Shown here: piece after piece, positions 47,905 to 60,600 of the stretch
Position numbering within the stretch: position 1 is the stretch's first letter
How the letters are laid out: each line of letters begins with the position of its first letter
Assembly: GCA_018881555.1 (NCBI GenBank)
Contig: JACAXG010000132.1
Coordinates: 248,001 to 312,000 of the forward strand
DNA length: 64,000 nt
Direction: 5' to 3'
From: Amblyornis subalaris
Taxonomy: Eukaryota > Chordata > Aves > Passeriformes > Ptilonorhynchidae
Program-made: the position numbers and the translations under genes
Notes under the pieces: model-generated
Seen by the model: only the letters and a program-made list of their open reading frames with translations
What the model was told of the DNA's origin: nothing
Database searches by the model: none

Positions 47905-50900
47905 ACAGAATATCTATTACCTTTTTAGTTGCTAAGCTAAAAGGTTTTTACTCAAGTACAAGCTTTCTCTGTGCATGATGACCCTTTAAAGGCTTTTGGG
48001 ATTCTATCCAGCTGGCAGCTTGGCATTGCTGAGCAGATGTGGCTGGTCTCTGGAGAGCTGATCTCTGCTGCTTAGCTTTATTAATTCCTGACATTTATAT
48101 TGATCTGTGGGTCCAAACAAAAGTAAAGACTCTCAGGTGGAAGTGGCATAATGTGTAACTTCCTGTTGGTCTTTTCCTGCTATTTTCAGGAGATATTTTG
48201 ATATTATTACTCTTTGCAGCTCTTATTTGTTGTTTGTGCATGTGCATGTGTTACTGTTTCTTGGCTTCATGTTCGGTTCTTGGTGATTCATAGAGCATCA
48301 AAATGCACAGAAATCATGTTCTCAGCACTTTGGAAGACCTCTCCAGATAATTCTGCACGCTGGTTGTTCACAGGAAGCAAGTGGGCGTGCTGGAAGAGCA
48401 TTCAAGTTTCCCGAAAGTGCTCATGATCACCGAGGAACTGCTGTGCAGCTCTCTTCTGAGAAGCATTCTTCATGTCTTCCAAATATTATTTAATAATTAA
48501 AATATTGAGGTTGGGAGGAAGTACATTTTCCTGTAATAAGGACAGGTGGTGTTGAAAAAGCAATTGAAAATTTGAGCTGATGGACTGAAGTTTGATTTTT
48601 CCTGAGATGTAATTTATGTACATAAAAAGCAAACTGTGGTAAATTTGAGTAAGTTTGACAATAAACTCAAATCACAAGTGACAGATTTTTCTTAGTGTTG
48701 GGAGAGTTGTAGTCAGATGTTCTGTGCATGTGAAGTCTTTGTGGGCCACCCATCAATGTATTATTATCACAGTACTACACTGCAGACTTTTTTTTTGTTT
48801 AATGTTTATCAGATTTAAGAGGCAACATGAGGAGTTTATGAATGAGAAGAGTATGACCAGACAATGGGCCTGTTGGAGACAGTGATCCCAGGCAGTTGCA
48901 GACAAGAGTTCTGAAGGTTACAGTGGGGCATGCCAGTGNGTTGTGGATTTCCCCCTTTAACCACTCTCTGTCACAAATAAACGTGGTAATTACTGCAACA
49001 AAGGCTCTGCACTAGTGCACATTGCTGACCTCATCCCAAGAAACACACAGCACCAGCCAATTTCTGATATAGTTCGGGAAAAACGTTTATTTCAATACTT
49101 ACTGAAAACAGATGTTTGGGAGTTTTCNTGGGGTATATTAAAGACTTCTAAATAAAAAGTTAAGAATCTTGAACTGTAATTATGATAGCTGATAGTTTAT
49201 ACCTTTGCAGTCCTTGGTCTCTGAGACTCTGCTTTGATAATTTCTCCAAGGGAAGCCNCTTGCTGGTCAGAAAGTGGATTCAGATTGAGACCACCCAATA
49301 GTCACTGAATAAGAGTCATGGCAATACGTGTGTTTTCATTTAGTATAAACATTTTTAACTTAATGACTTCCTGTTTCTAAGGATGAGAATAATCTTGCTT
49401 AGAAAAGGAGGAGGAGGAGTATTAAAACAGGAAGCTTGAGTGCATGACTGCCCTTTGCTAGCAAGCCTATAGGCTGATGCAAACTTAGGAGAAAGCTCAT
49501 GACGTTATGATAATTGCAAATTGCAATTCCTAAGGTGTTTGTCAAGTAGTTATGGTTGTTTTCATACAAACACACAAACCTGTGCATTTTGCCAACAGAA
49601 ATGGAACAAGTAACAAGAGTTTGTTGAATGGAGCNGGAAATGAGGAATGAGTGCATGTCCAGGAAGACAGTGAGGGGAGAATATGGATGGTGTCTTAAGC
49701 AGNGTCTTGACTTAATAAAATGTTGCGCTGGATAGATTTTCTGTTTTATTAGGTAACAAGTCCCTGTTTACATTTTGAAACCTGGTCTGAATAGGCAAAT
49801 ATTACTATAAAACAGTAAAAAGAAAAGCTTAGCTAAAACCTCAAAATTAGACTTGAATCATTAAAACATTGAACAAATTCAAGTTGAACGTGTCTGTCCT
49901 AGTTTTGTTCCCTTTCATAACTGAATTTGATGTACAAGTTCTCAATGTGGCTGCCTTGTAAAAGAAGCTATTTTGTGGCTATTTTGTTTCTTGAGTTTAG
50001 AAGTTTCAGCAGTGGGAGAANGTGAGTTGGCAGAGATGGGTAAGGGCTTGTGTAAATTGAGTGAGGTGCACGTACTCAGAAAATCTTACACTTCTGTAGT
50101 ACTGTTTTGTTTTGGACCTGGACTTGGGTTAATTCTGCTGGCTTTCAATGTATATCTCATGCAGTCTTGCATCACCACTTAATGTAGCATTCTGTTTGAT
50201 CAGCACGTGTTCCCTTCTCTTCTTTTAAGTAATTTTTACTGGAGGGATAAAAGTGTATGCATTAAATACCTCTGGCCTAAGCTGGGCATCTTGTTAGAAA
50301 TGTGGCTGCTGAGAGGTGACTTTAAAAAGTTGTGCATTTGTTTTCCTGTATTGTTATTTTCATAGATTTTCTTCATACCTTAAAACTAATATAACTTCAC
50401 CATGAAATTCAGTATGTTGTGTTTTATCTGTAAGCGGCAAAGGGTGTTAGAAAGCAAAGCCTGTGTGGGAAGTGAGGACTGCTGCACCATACAGCAGGTA
50501 GACTTGTTGCACTTACGCCTGAAATAATCACTGTCATCATGTCNCCACTGAAATTCTTTATTTTTCCTTTTCCAACTGATAGCCTCAATTTCTTGAGTTG
50601 TGGAACTGTCTCATTAAAAGCCTAATCTCCCTATAATAACATTGTCATGAAATAAGGTTTTGCACTTGGTGAAATTTGTCATAATAGCATGGGCAGTGGT
50701 ATAAGGAATTTTTTAGTACCAGGTACGAGGACAGCAGTGGTTTCTGCTGCCTCCCTGGTGTGTCTAACCTGGGCATTCCCATCCATTCAGTTTTAGCCCT
50801 TCCTCTGGTAGGTCACTTGATTTCTGCTTGGTTTGCTGGCTGTGCAAGAAGGAAGTAGGCTGAGATGAAGAAAATCCTGCCTGCTAAACATGCCTGAAGT

Positions 50901-53900
50901 GTGCGTTAGGACTCATTTCCACGGCAGGCATTAGGTCAGTTGCTTCCTGTGGGTGTCCTTCTCTTGAGCTGCTAAGTGCCCCTCAGCACAGGAGCTTTGG
51001 AGTACAGCCTTCCTTTATGGACATTTTGGATACAAACCCAATCACACTTTGCTTGAATGAAAGTAAAGCAGTAAACAAAGTATTATTGCTTCCAGTGTTT
51101 CTAGCGGGGCTGTAAGTGGCAGCATCCTTCTGTTTGGAGAAATACNATTCATCTCTCTTGGAATATCTCACAGAGTATGTTTTGTGCAGAAAGGCTTTGA
51201 GATTCAACAGGGAAAAAATTTTTTATATTTATATATATCTATATCCCATTGAATACAGAATGTAATCTTAAAGAAGTGTGTTCTTGCCAAAGACGAGATC
51301 AAAGTTATTTGAGGTTTCCACATTGTGTTTACAGCTAAAACCATCATTCTGATTTGCATTCAGAATGGTGCATGTGACAGGCCATTATCTCGATTATTTA
51401 ATGTGTATAATTAGACATTTGCTTTCTTTTCCTTTCAGAGTGTCTGTGCAGGGTTTTAAAAATTTGAAGTAAAAGTGATCTGTGCACTTTGATACAGCAT
51501 TTGCATAATTAATTTGAGAGGTTGGTCAGAAGGATTTATTTTGAAGCTTTTGTGCCTAAAATAGGCACATCTCTACCGGTTGATTTATAGATAGAGATGA
51601 GTATTGATGTGTGTTCTGCAGTGGAATAGCCTAGTGGAAATAATACCCTAGCCTGTGGTAGTGTATTTGGGATTTCAGGGCTGGGCTGTCACCTTTGGCC
51701 TGTTGGCCTTCATGCAAACAGTTTTAGAAGTAGACTCTTAACGCTGAATTTCGAGGTGCATTGATGTTTTCCTTTTGAAAAGGAAAGCTGTGCAAAAAGA
51801 GTTATTGCTGCCCAAACCAACACAGCACATACGCAAACCAAGGAGAGTTCCCTTGAGTTGAAATTAGCCTCACTCAGACACCTCTATTGAAACTGCTTTA
51901 GAAACATTTAATTTTCAATTCACGATCTAGTTTTTATTGAATGTAAAGGAGACCTGGATTTATGTTGAAATGTGAATTTCAGCTAATTTAAAAAAAAAAA
52001 AACCCAAACCTTCTGTATACCCAGAGAGAAATTGCGTTGCTCTGTCACGAGAATGATGGATTACAAGACTTGTTTTGCCTCTGGTACACATGTGCAACCT
52101 CTGTTGCTAAGCAGTGGGTTATGCAGCTGGTTGTTGGGAGGAATGTTTCATTTCAAATTTTAGGAAGTGCACCACGTACCTCTAAAGTTTTAAATTCCCC
52201 AAGGAATTCCATTTATTTTGGCCTGGAGGATCTCATCATCTGGAGTTCCCTGGTGTANCTGCCCTGTGGGTCTGTCTGCATCCTGTGCAGCACCAGCTGG
52301 GGAGAGCACCCAGAGCAGCCCCGTGCCATCAGGCTTGGAGGGAAGGCCTCCAAAGTCCAGTGCTCATCACAGTGGGGAAACCTGCTTGGCGTTTCATGGT
52401 GTGGAAACCTCTCTTGAAAATCAGCACCTTTTACCTGACCCGCTGTGAGTTCTTGGACAGAAAAGTTTGCTGCCTCACNAGTTAAAAATTTGTTTTTCCT
52501 CTGAAAGAGGAACCACGAGATGTGGGCAGTCAGATTTTCTAAAAGTCATAGCAGAGCCTCTGCACGCCTGAAGGAGCAGACTATATTAAGTGCCAGCTGT
52601 ATTATTTTTAGAGTCTCTTCCTGCACTGCGGTTGAGAGGAGTAGGCTGGCACTGGAAGGGAGCTGGTGTGCATCCTGCTCACAGCTCTGTGCTCTCCCTC
52701 CTCAAACAGATGCATGTGGCTCACCAGTGAGGCTGCCAGTCAAATTGCTAGTTCAGGATGCTAAAGATCCCATTCCTTAATCGGTTTGGAGGGATTTTGC
52801 TTCATGCGCCTTCTGCAGCTGATGCTGTGTTTGCTACAGAAGCAGCACAAACACAGGAATTTNGTCCCTCGGATTCTGCCCTGTTTCCTTAGAAACTAAT
52901 TTCGTACCATAGCTGCAGACTGAGAACCAAGTCACTACTTGTTCTCTCTGTTAGCAACATGTAACATCAAANTGAGGCAGACTTAAGTGCAAATACATTA
53001 GTCCTCACTTCTTCGCAGATTCTTCTCTTCTTTGCAGTGAATATTCTCTTACTGATAATTTTTCAGCTTGGATGCTCTAGAGAACGGGGCCCATTAGGCT
53101 GTGATTGCTATTCCTTTGATTAAGCTATGAGGAGTTGTCACTGCTGGAAGTAAAACTTATTTTTAGTAGCTTGCATGAAATGTTCAGCTTGTGTCTCAAG
53201 AAAAGGAAATTCAGTTTCCTNATTGATTATTGTCCGTGTCTTCAAAACAAAAAAAAATTTGCAAATTTTGGGGAAAATTTGAACAGCTTGAAATCACATG
53301 GAGGGGGGAAGTCCTTTTTAGTAAAGGTATTGCTCCACTGATAATGGATCTCCTGGGGTTTTGTTTCTGATAAGTAATTTGGCAGTNCTTCCCTAAAGCA
53401 GAGATATCTTGCATCTTCACAACATTTCAGCTATTTCTAATGACAAACCATGTTTATTCATACTGATGGTCTTTTGTGAGTTTTGGAGATGAAGGGGAAA
53501 ACACTGCGAAGGGACAATGTTGAATCAGTCTAGAAACTGGCAACTATAAAAGCAAGAAAGCAGAATGTGGCAGTGTTTGGGTGAGTTATTTCAGTAGTTA
53601 TTTTTTCACATGGGCATATTCATTACATTGTTAATTCATTGTTACCTCTCTATTGTGTATTTCCTGCCCTAATGGATTTACTGTGGTTGTGGTATGCAAC
53701 CTCCCATACATCTGTAATTGAACTTCTTGGTATTCCAGAGGAGCAGCTGAAGAGACAAGAACATACTTGACATCATCACTGAATGTCATTATGCCTCTGA
53801 AGGGTCACTTTGTAGAATTAAATTCAGAGGTTCAACTTGTAAATAAACAACAGTAGGTAGTTCTCTTTAGGCAATCACCCCTCTAGAAAGGTATTTTTCT

Positions 53901-56900
53901 TCCCAGTATGTGTTTNCTAATTTATGTTACACTATAGTTCTACACTGGCATTTTTCCCTTATGCAGGTATTAAATTAGCTCATTAAAATGAATTAATATT
54001 TGAGATTAGTCAGATGTTTGGGGCTCTTCGATTCCTAGTTAAACAGTTAGCTGAATGTCAAGCATTGCTCACTGCTTTCATTAATTTTCCCTGTAACAAA
54101 GGCACCAATCTGGCTTTCATTTAAACTTGATGCAGATTTCTGGTGCATGTCAAGTGGAGCAGAGTAAATCTGCAAAATAGCTTTTAATGATAAGCTATAG
54201 TTGACTACCTTTGATCGAAAGAGATAGTGTGCCCTGAAAAATAGGGTTATAAAATACTGAAAGGCAGGCTTATACAGCAGCTCAGATAAAATAAAACATA
54301 GGTGGGGTTTAAGAACATGGTTGAAAGTAAAATCAGTTTGAGGTAGTTTCTTGTCTTCTGCAGTTTGTGCCTTCTCTGCAAGTGTTCCTCAGCACATTTG
54401 ATCAGCTGTGTTGGGAGAGGGGTCACAGCACAGATATTTTGATGAAAATATCATTTTTTTAAAAATTATGTGCTCCTCTCTGCTGGAAGAGCCAACATGC
54501 AACAGTGGCTGCCAANGGGAGGGATACCATCAAAATGGATNGAGGTTCATAAGTCAATGTTTCTCTATGTTCCTTTTAAAATTTGTGTCTGATTTTAGTT
54601 TGGCAATAGTTCATTTTATTTGGAAAGCTGTCACTTTTACTGTCTAAATAAACACTTTGGTACAATTACTTCTATCCTAATCCATCATACATGAACTTTC
54701 ATGCTGTTTGTAAGGGTTTTTGTGAAGAGAGAGTGAGAACTGAGGGGAAAAATAGTAATGTCTATTTTTTTTTTTTTTTAAGGTAGCACTAGGAAATGAT
54801 AAGTGAAGAAGTTGTATGAGATCAGTAGAGCTCATGAGGGATATAGTGTGAGCTCCCCAGAGAGAACAGCAATTTTTTTGAAAAAATAAGAACTTCGAAA
54901 ATAACTGTGCAGACAAGACAGAAAGATAGTAAGGAGATATTCTTTGTTCATGAACAAGTTTGACTTTCTTCTTAGTAATGTAAATACAGTCCAGATGGCT
55001 GGAAAGTACAAGATGCTCCCAGGGGTTAGGGTGGAGGTTGGATGAATTAAGCTTTGCAGAAGTCAAAAGTGAACAAGTGAGATACAGAGTTTAAAAAAAA
55101 AAAAAGTGTAGTTGGTTTCTATTCTTTCTCAGGTTTGGGGCCTGGATTGACCATTTCATGAGTTTGATTAAATAAAAGAATATAAAGAGGCAATGTTTCT
55201 GTTTATAATGTCATAATAAAGTAGGAAGAATACTGATGAAAATGTATTTTTCTTTCACAGTGGAGTTGGTCCGTTTGTAAACAAATCATAATCTTAAGTT
55301 CCAAATACAGCTTGTTCTAATAAATAAGGGGCTTGGTACTTTGCAGCTGAGGAAAAATATTTTAAGATCTGTATGTACACTGAACATTATTAGCTTTGCA
55401 GCCATAGTGGTGTCATGAATCCTGCTATGGCTTTATCCATAAAATATTACTTGAAGAAAATAATACCATACGTTTGAAGTTTATGTTGTTAAACATCTTC
55501 TGATCATCTGTTGTCAGGCAAAGATTCCTCGTGGGTGGTTTTGCCATGTCTTGATGCACTGGGCTAATGGCCTCAATAATCAGTGTTGGGNGGGTGGGAA
55601 AAATCCTCTCCAGTCCCTTCAAACTTCAGCTGCAGGCCTTCACTTTTATTTCTGCTATTCTCTTCTTGTTTGCAGGCACAGTATGAAGCAAGTTTTTTGA
55701 CAGTCTCAGAAAGAGCTGCAGAGTGCNAGTAACCTTGCTGTAACTGCTCTGAAGTAATGTTGCTGCAGTAGAATGAGAGTAACACTCCAGCTTCAGAGCT
55801 GAAAGACAAAATTGTGTGTGAGTGAGGGTGTAGAGGCGCTGTGGATTTGATGGCTTGCAGTTAAAACCAACACAGCATTAAAGGAAAAGGTGGGGTTAGA
55901 AAGGAATCAGTGGCTGCTCAGGTGATCGAAGCATGAAGTAAGTAAGAATCACTTCTTAGTAAAAACATCCTGAATGGACAATTTTTAGNACTGAAGTGAC
56001 AAAGGCAGTTTGCAAAAAAAATTGCAGAGAAATGAAATGTAGTGTGAGAATGTGCTAGGTCTTACTGACACTTCATATGAAAACGTACGGAAAGAGTTCC
56101 TACGAATCTTGCCTTGCTTTGTATCTTCAGGCAGACCACCACTGTTACACCAGTGTTATAACTGTGAATGTTCAAGTGTATTTTTTACATGTTAATTTAA
56201 TGAGAATGGTGTCTCAAATGCACATACCTGAGCAAGCTGGGAGGTTGGTCTTGTTTCCTTGTGTGGGAGATGGAGCCCAAGGGAGCAGGGACCTTGTTCC
56301 CTGAAGTGCCCATGCCTTTCTTGAAGCTTTGATGCTGTAGTGGGTCTCTTGGGCAGAGCAGAAGGTGGATGGTCTGTGGATAGCACCAAGAAGTTGCTTC
56401 CACTTGCCCATTTGTGGTGGTTGGACAAAACAACATGTCTGGGCAATTCTCATGCCAAGAGNTCACCTGACAATGGAAGAGGAGGAGTGGGCCAATGGTG
56501 CTGAAAACAGAATGCAGAAGTAGCATGAAAGGAGTGACTTGCAATGGAGAGAGCAGGATTTCTTACAACCATTAGTAGTCTCCGTGTTTTTGAAGGAGTA
56601 GGTATTGCTAAGAGTGGGAACCTGCAAACTGCAAGGTAGGAGTGATTGGAGTGGATGGTTTCTGGTGAGAAACTGAGAGCAGCTTTTAAAATGACCATGA
56701 NACATCAGTAGGTGAAATCAGAGGACAGTAATGAGACTGCAGTAAAAGCTAATAAGTTGAAGTTGACACTGAAAGATCGGTAGAAAAAGGGAGATTTTGT
56801 GGCAGGGACAAGAAGAAAGCGGGAAACCTGTGTTAACAAAAGGTGAGAAAGGAGTCATGCCGGGCCTTCACATTTCATTTTCTTTTTAAAAAGGAATGTG

Positions 56901-57602
56901 AGATTTTTTTTCTTTCAGTAGAGATTTAAAATCTGAGCAGTCTGAATACAAGAATGTATGTGGAGTGAGACAAAAAAAAGCAGAGTGGGGAAAAAAAGCA
57001 AGTTCAGGGGCATTAAGTAGCAGCTGAAAAATGCTAGGTGTCTTTTCCTTCATAATTGCCCAAATCTCGGACAGAGCTTGAAAATTATTTTGCTTAAACA
57101 GATTTAGTGTAGCTTTAACCTATGCTTTTTCATTTTTCGCAGTGAAGGCTAGAGGAGCACTNTCTGCCTTCTCTTGACAGGCTTTTTGAAGCTGCAGTTA
57201 GCACTCGTGTTTCGTCTGGTTTGANGTACTTGTTACTGAAAGTGATGCAGTGTGTTAACACACACCTTCTCTCATGCTGATCTCAGTGGGGACTTCGCCT
57301 CATTTGAAGGGAGCAAGGGGAGCAGCAGTACCTAATGCAGAAATTACTTCCCTGAGGCCAGTTAGAAGGTCTGCTGCAAAACTGTACCCGGCAGCTGGAT
57401 AAGGCCATTCAGATGATTTCTGACACTGCCATTTCCCATTGCTTGGACTGTATTTATGTGAAAATTTAATAATGCAGTACTTAAAATACCCCACCTGAAA
57501 CTAATTTTAGACTTGCTGAGAAACAGTCATTAAGATAGATACCAGACAGCAGCTCTGTTCTTTACAGCAGCAAGTTGTTGAGCATTGGGCCTTTATTAGT
57601 GG

Positions 57603-57622
57603 CCTTTATCAGATGATAAAGG
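57603..57622. promoter_or_regulatory. Small palindrome with paired GATA sites
   Basis: CCTTTATC and GATAAAGG are perfect 8-bp inverted arms separated by AGAT. Each arm carries a GATA core, giving two sites facing each other. GGCCTTTAT also occurs 13 bp upstream. Paired inverted GATA sites are a recognised binding arrangement, but there is no direct evidence of activity here. Confidence 0.25.
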
Positions 57623-60600
57623 TAAAATGAAATAAGCAGTATTATTATAAGCTATAACATGTAAGGTAAGTGTGGATTAGCATCTTNATTTTCATATGTA
57701 TTTATTTCATCTAGAAGTTGTAATTAAAGATTTTCGGTTAGTCTTCAATAGCTTTGATTTGTAATGTTTTTCTAAAATCAATCTCTGCTTCCTTATTAGC
57801 ACCAAAGCTTCTACTGACTGTAGTGCTAATTCAACTTGAGCATGAATGTTACATAAATTTTGCCNAGTAATTTCTTGCCATTCTGAGCATGCATCTTGGT
57901 GCAGTGACTGTAGGAAAAAAGTAAAAATGAACCGTGCATTTTAATGAAAAGTGGCAAATAATTTCTTGCATAGCTTGGTATTACTATGTTCTAATTATGG
58001 TAATCATGGTGTGCTGTAACTACTGCCTTGCTTTACAGGCTGCAGAGTTTGAGTAGTTCTCTAGCATCACCAGGGAGATTAAATTGAAAAGCTTTTGGTG
58101 CACGTTTTTTTCTAGGACATTGACAGTAATAAAAATAAAAGATAGATTTTGAGTAGTGTTCTAAATCTCAGCACACTTTGGTGTATCAGCTGATGTGGGG
58201 TTATCTAGTTAAGATAATAACTGGAAAAATAAGTTTTGTTCTTATTATAATTAAACCAAGCTGTTTCTTTGTGTAATTTATGTTTAGATCTTCAGAATCA
58301 TCTAAAAGGGATGGGAAGTTTCACGTGTTTGTAACTTCAGAAAAGTTGAATTCTCCAAAATCAACAGTCTGCTGTGATGAAAGGTTGGCTTTTGAGAGTG
58401 CAGTGGGCATCTCTTTGAAAGAAAAGATCAAGAGATGCAGTAATTTAAATAAAGCCTAGCTTGAAATTTTTAGCTTCTGATTTAGTAGCTCCTGGTAAAT
58501 GGTTTCATATGTGAAAATATTACGGGAGACTTGTAATGACTATTTTATCATTGATGATCTCAGAAGATCACAGTACAGTATAGACATGTTTCATTTATGA
58601 TGGTGACCTCTTCCTCTGCAGTGCCATTGGAACCAGTTTGTTGTCAAAGCCTTGTGGCCCTTTTTGTCCATGCATGGGACACCAGAACCATATCCCATTT
58701 TCCTTTTTGAAGAGCATGGAGGATTTTTCTATGTTCCCTCTTAAAAGGNGAATTCCAGAATTTGAGATCTTGTGATTGTAAGAGTTGTTTCCTTGACTAC
58801 AGGGGTAATAATCTCTCTGCCATGGATTGTAAACCCACACAAGCAAAGTCTTTTTATGTCTCTATCTGAAGACATTTTTCTGTCTTTTCTACCATCCAAA
58901 ATTCTTGACTTGTTTGGCAAACTAACTCCATAAAGCTTTGTCTTTCATGGGCTTTGTTTGTTTTGGTTTTTCCTTTTGAAAACAATTTGGTCTCTTTGTA
59001 GCACATTCCAGTTTTGTTCTGCTTTTATGACTTGTTCCTCTTGCTTTCCTTCAGCTTGAATGGAGGGAATTAAGTGCAGTTGTAGCTCTGATTAAAATCT
59101 TGCCTTAATTGAGTTGCAAATTTGCAATGACAGATATTGGTCAGGGTGCTGATGTAGCACCTTTTAGCATTCCTGGTGCCTTCCTGAATTCTGACAATAN
59201 TCTCTTTTTACAGTTGCTTATGTTCATTTATTCTCTCTTTCACTCTTCGCAGCATGAAGCTCAGCACAGAGTGTNAATTGCTTTCTCCATGATAGTGACT
59301 TGTTAATTAGCTGTCAGGAAAATCAAGTCCCTTTGTCAGTTCTGTCCTGCCTTTCCCTTGAGGTGTCTCTGATACTTGGTCTCCTCGTGGAGGGTCTGGT
59401 AGACTGTGAGTCCTGAGTGCCGTTGCTGTACAGATGCACGAACATTTCCAACTTCCTTTGGAGGGTTTAATGGTGTCAGTTGGCATTGCTCAAATAATAA
59501 TCCCAAATGGAGAAGGTGGTGGGGAAATCTGTCCATTAGACTTACATGGGGGATATTTTATAAGGTACAAAGGGTATACAACCAGTAGGATTGGTTTTCC
59601 TTTCAGTAACTCAGTTGAGTACCAGCCCACGTTTTTGTACCCGTGCTCCTCACTAGCCTCACCTGCCTTACTGTCAGGGAATGCTGCTGGGTGAGTCTTG
59701 TTGCTAATATGCTGAGTTATGGCTGGGGCTAAGGCTCTGTTTCTTGTTGATAGGGATGCTGACAATATTTAGGGGAAATCCAACAAATAAGTAGAAATTG
59801 CAGTAGAAAAATAAATTTTGTTTTGATAATGATGCTAGGTAATTAGACATAAGTTCTCTCTCTAACCCTCAGGAAATATGTTGCTGTTAAGGCTCTCAGG
59901 TGCTGAGTTATAGTAAAGATGTTTTGTGGCCCTGGTATGACAGTTCTGTATTCTATTATATCATCTGTTTTGTATGCTGAGTGCTGAGAATGGAAAAGAT
60001 GGAAACATGGTTAGATTGTCAGTTGTTTCCAATGAAGAAATCTCTGTTTGGTGGAACTGTTTGCATTCCTGTGGTCAGTGGTATAAGGAAATACCATGTT
60101 ATGAAAAATTCCCAATTGTTTCCTTAAGGGCTCTTAGAGTTGCACAATCTTTTGATGGTTTTGTTTGTTAAAAAAAAAAAGAACCTAGTTGCCAGCTCTT
60201 CAGTTTGGAACTCAAAATTCTCTTTAAGTATTTATTAGAGCTTTGCTTTTGTACTCAAGGTTTGAATTTAAACCAGAAGTGTATTTTCCAAATGCACACT
60301 GATCAACCTTTATAATATGAGTAGCTGAGGAAAATTATAATTTCATTCCAGGNCATGTTTCTTTGGGATATCCCATCAGTTCCTGGACTATCCATCATTG
60401 TGATTACTCATAGTTTCTGGACGCAAAACTCTGAAATGTTGCTTCTCTGAGAGAGGGAGAGGTCGCTCTCAAATAACCAAGTGGGTTTNGTACTTTAATT
60501 CTCAAGAAGATAAATGGTATCTCTGACACACAAACTCTTTCGTCCTATAGGCTGAAGCCCTCATGTAATATTTAATTCGTACTTGCATTTTCAATATCCT

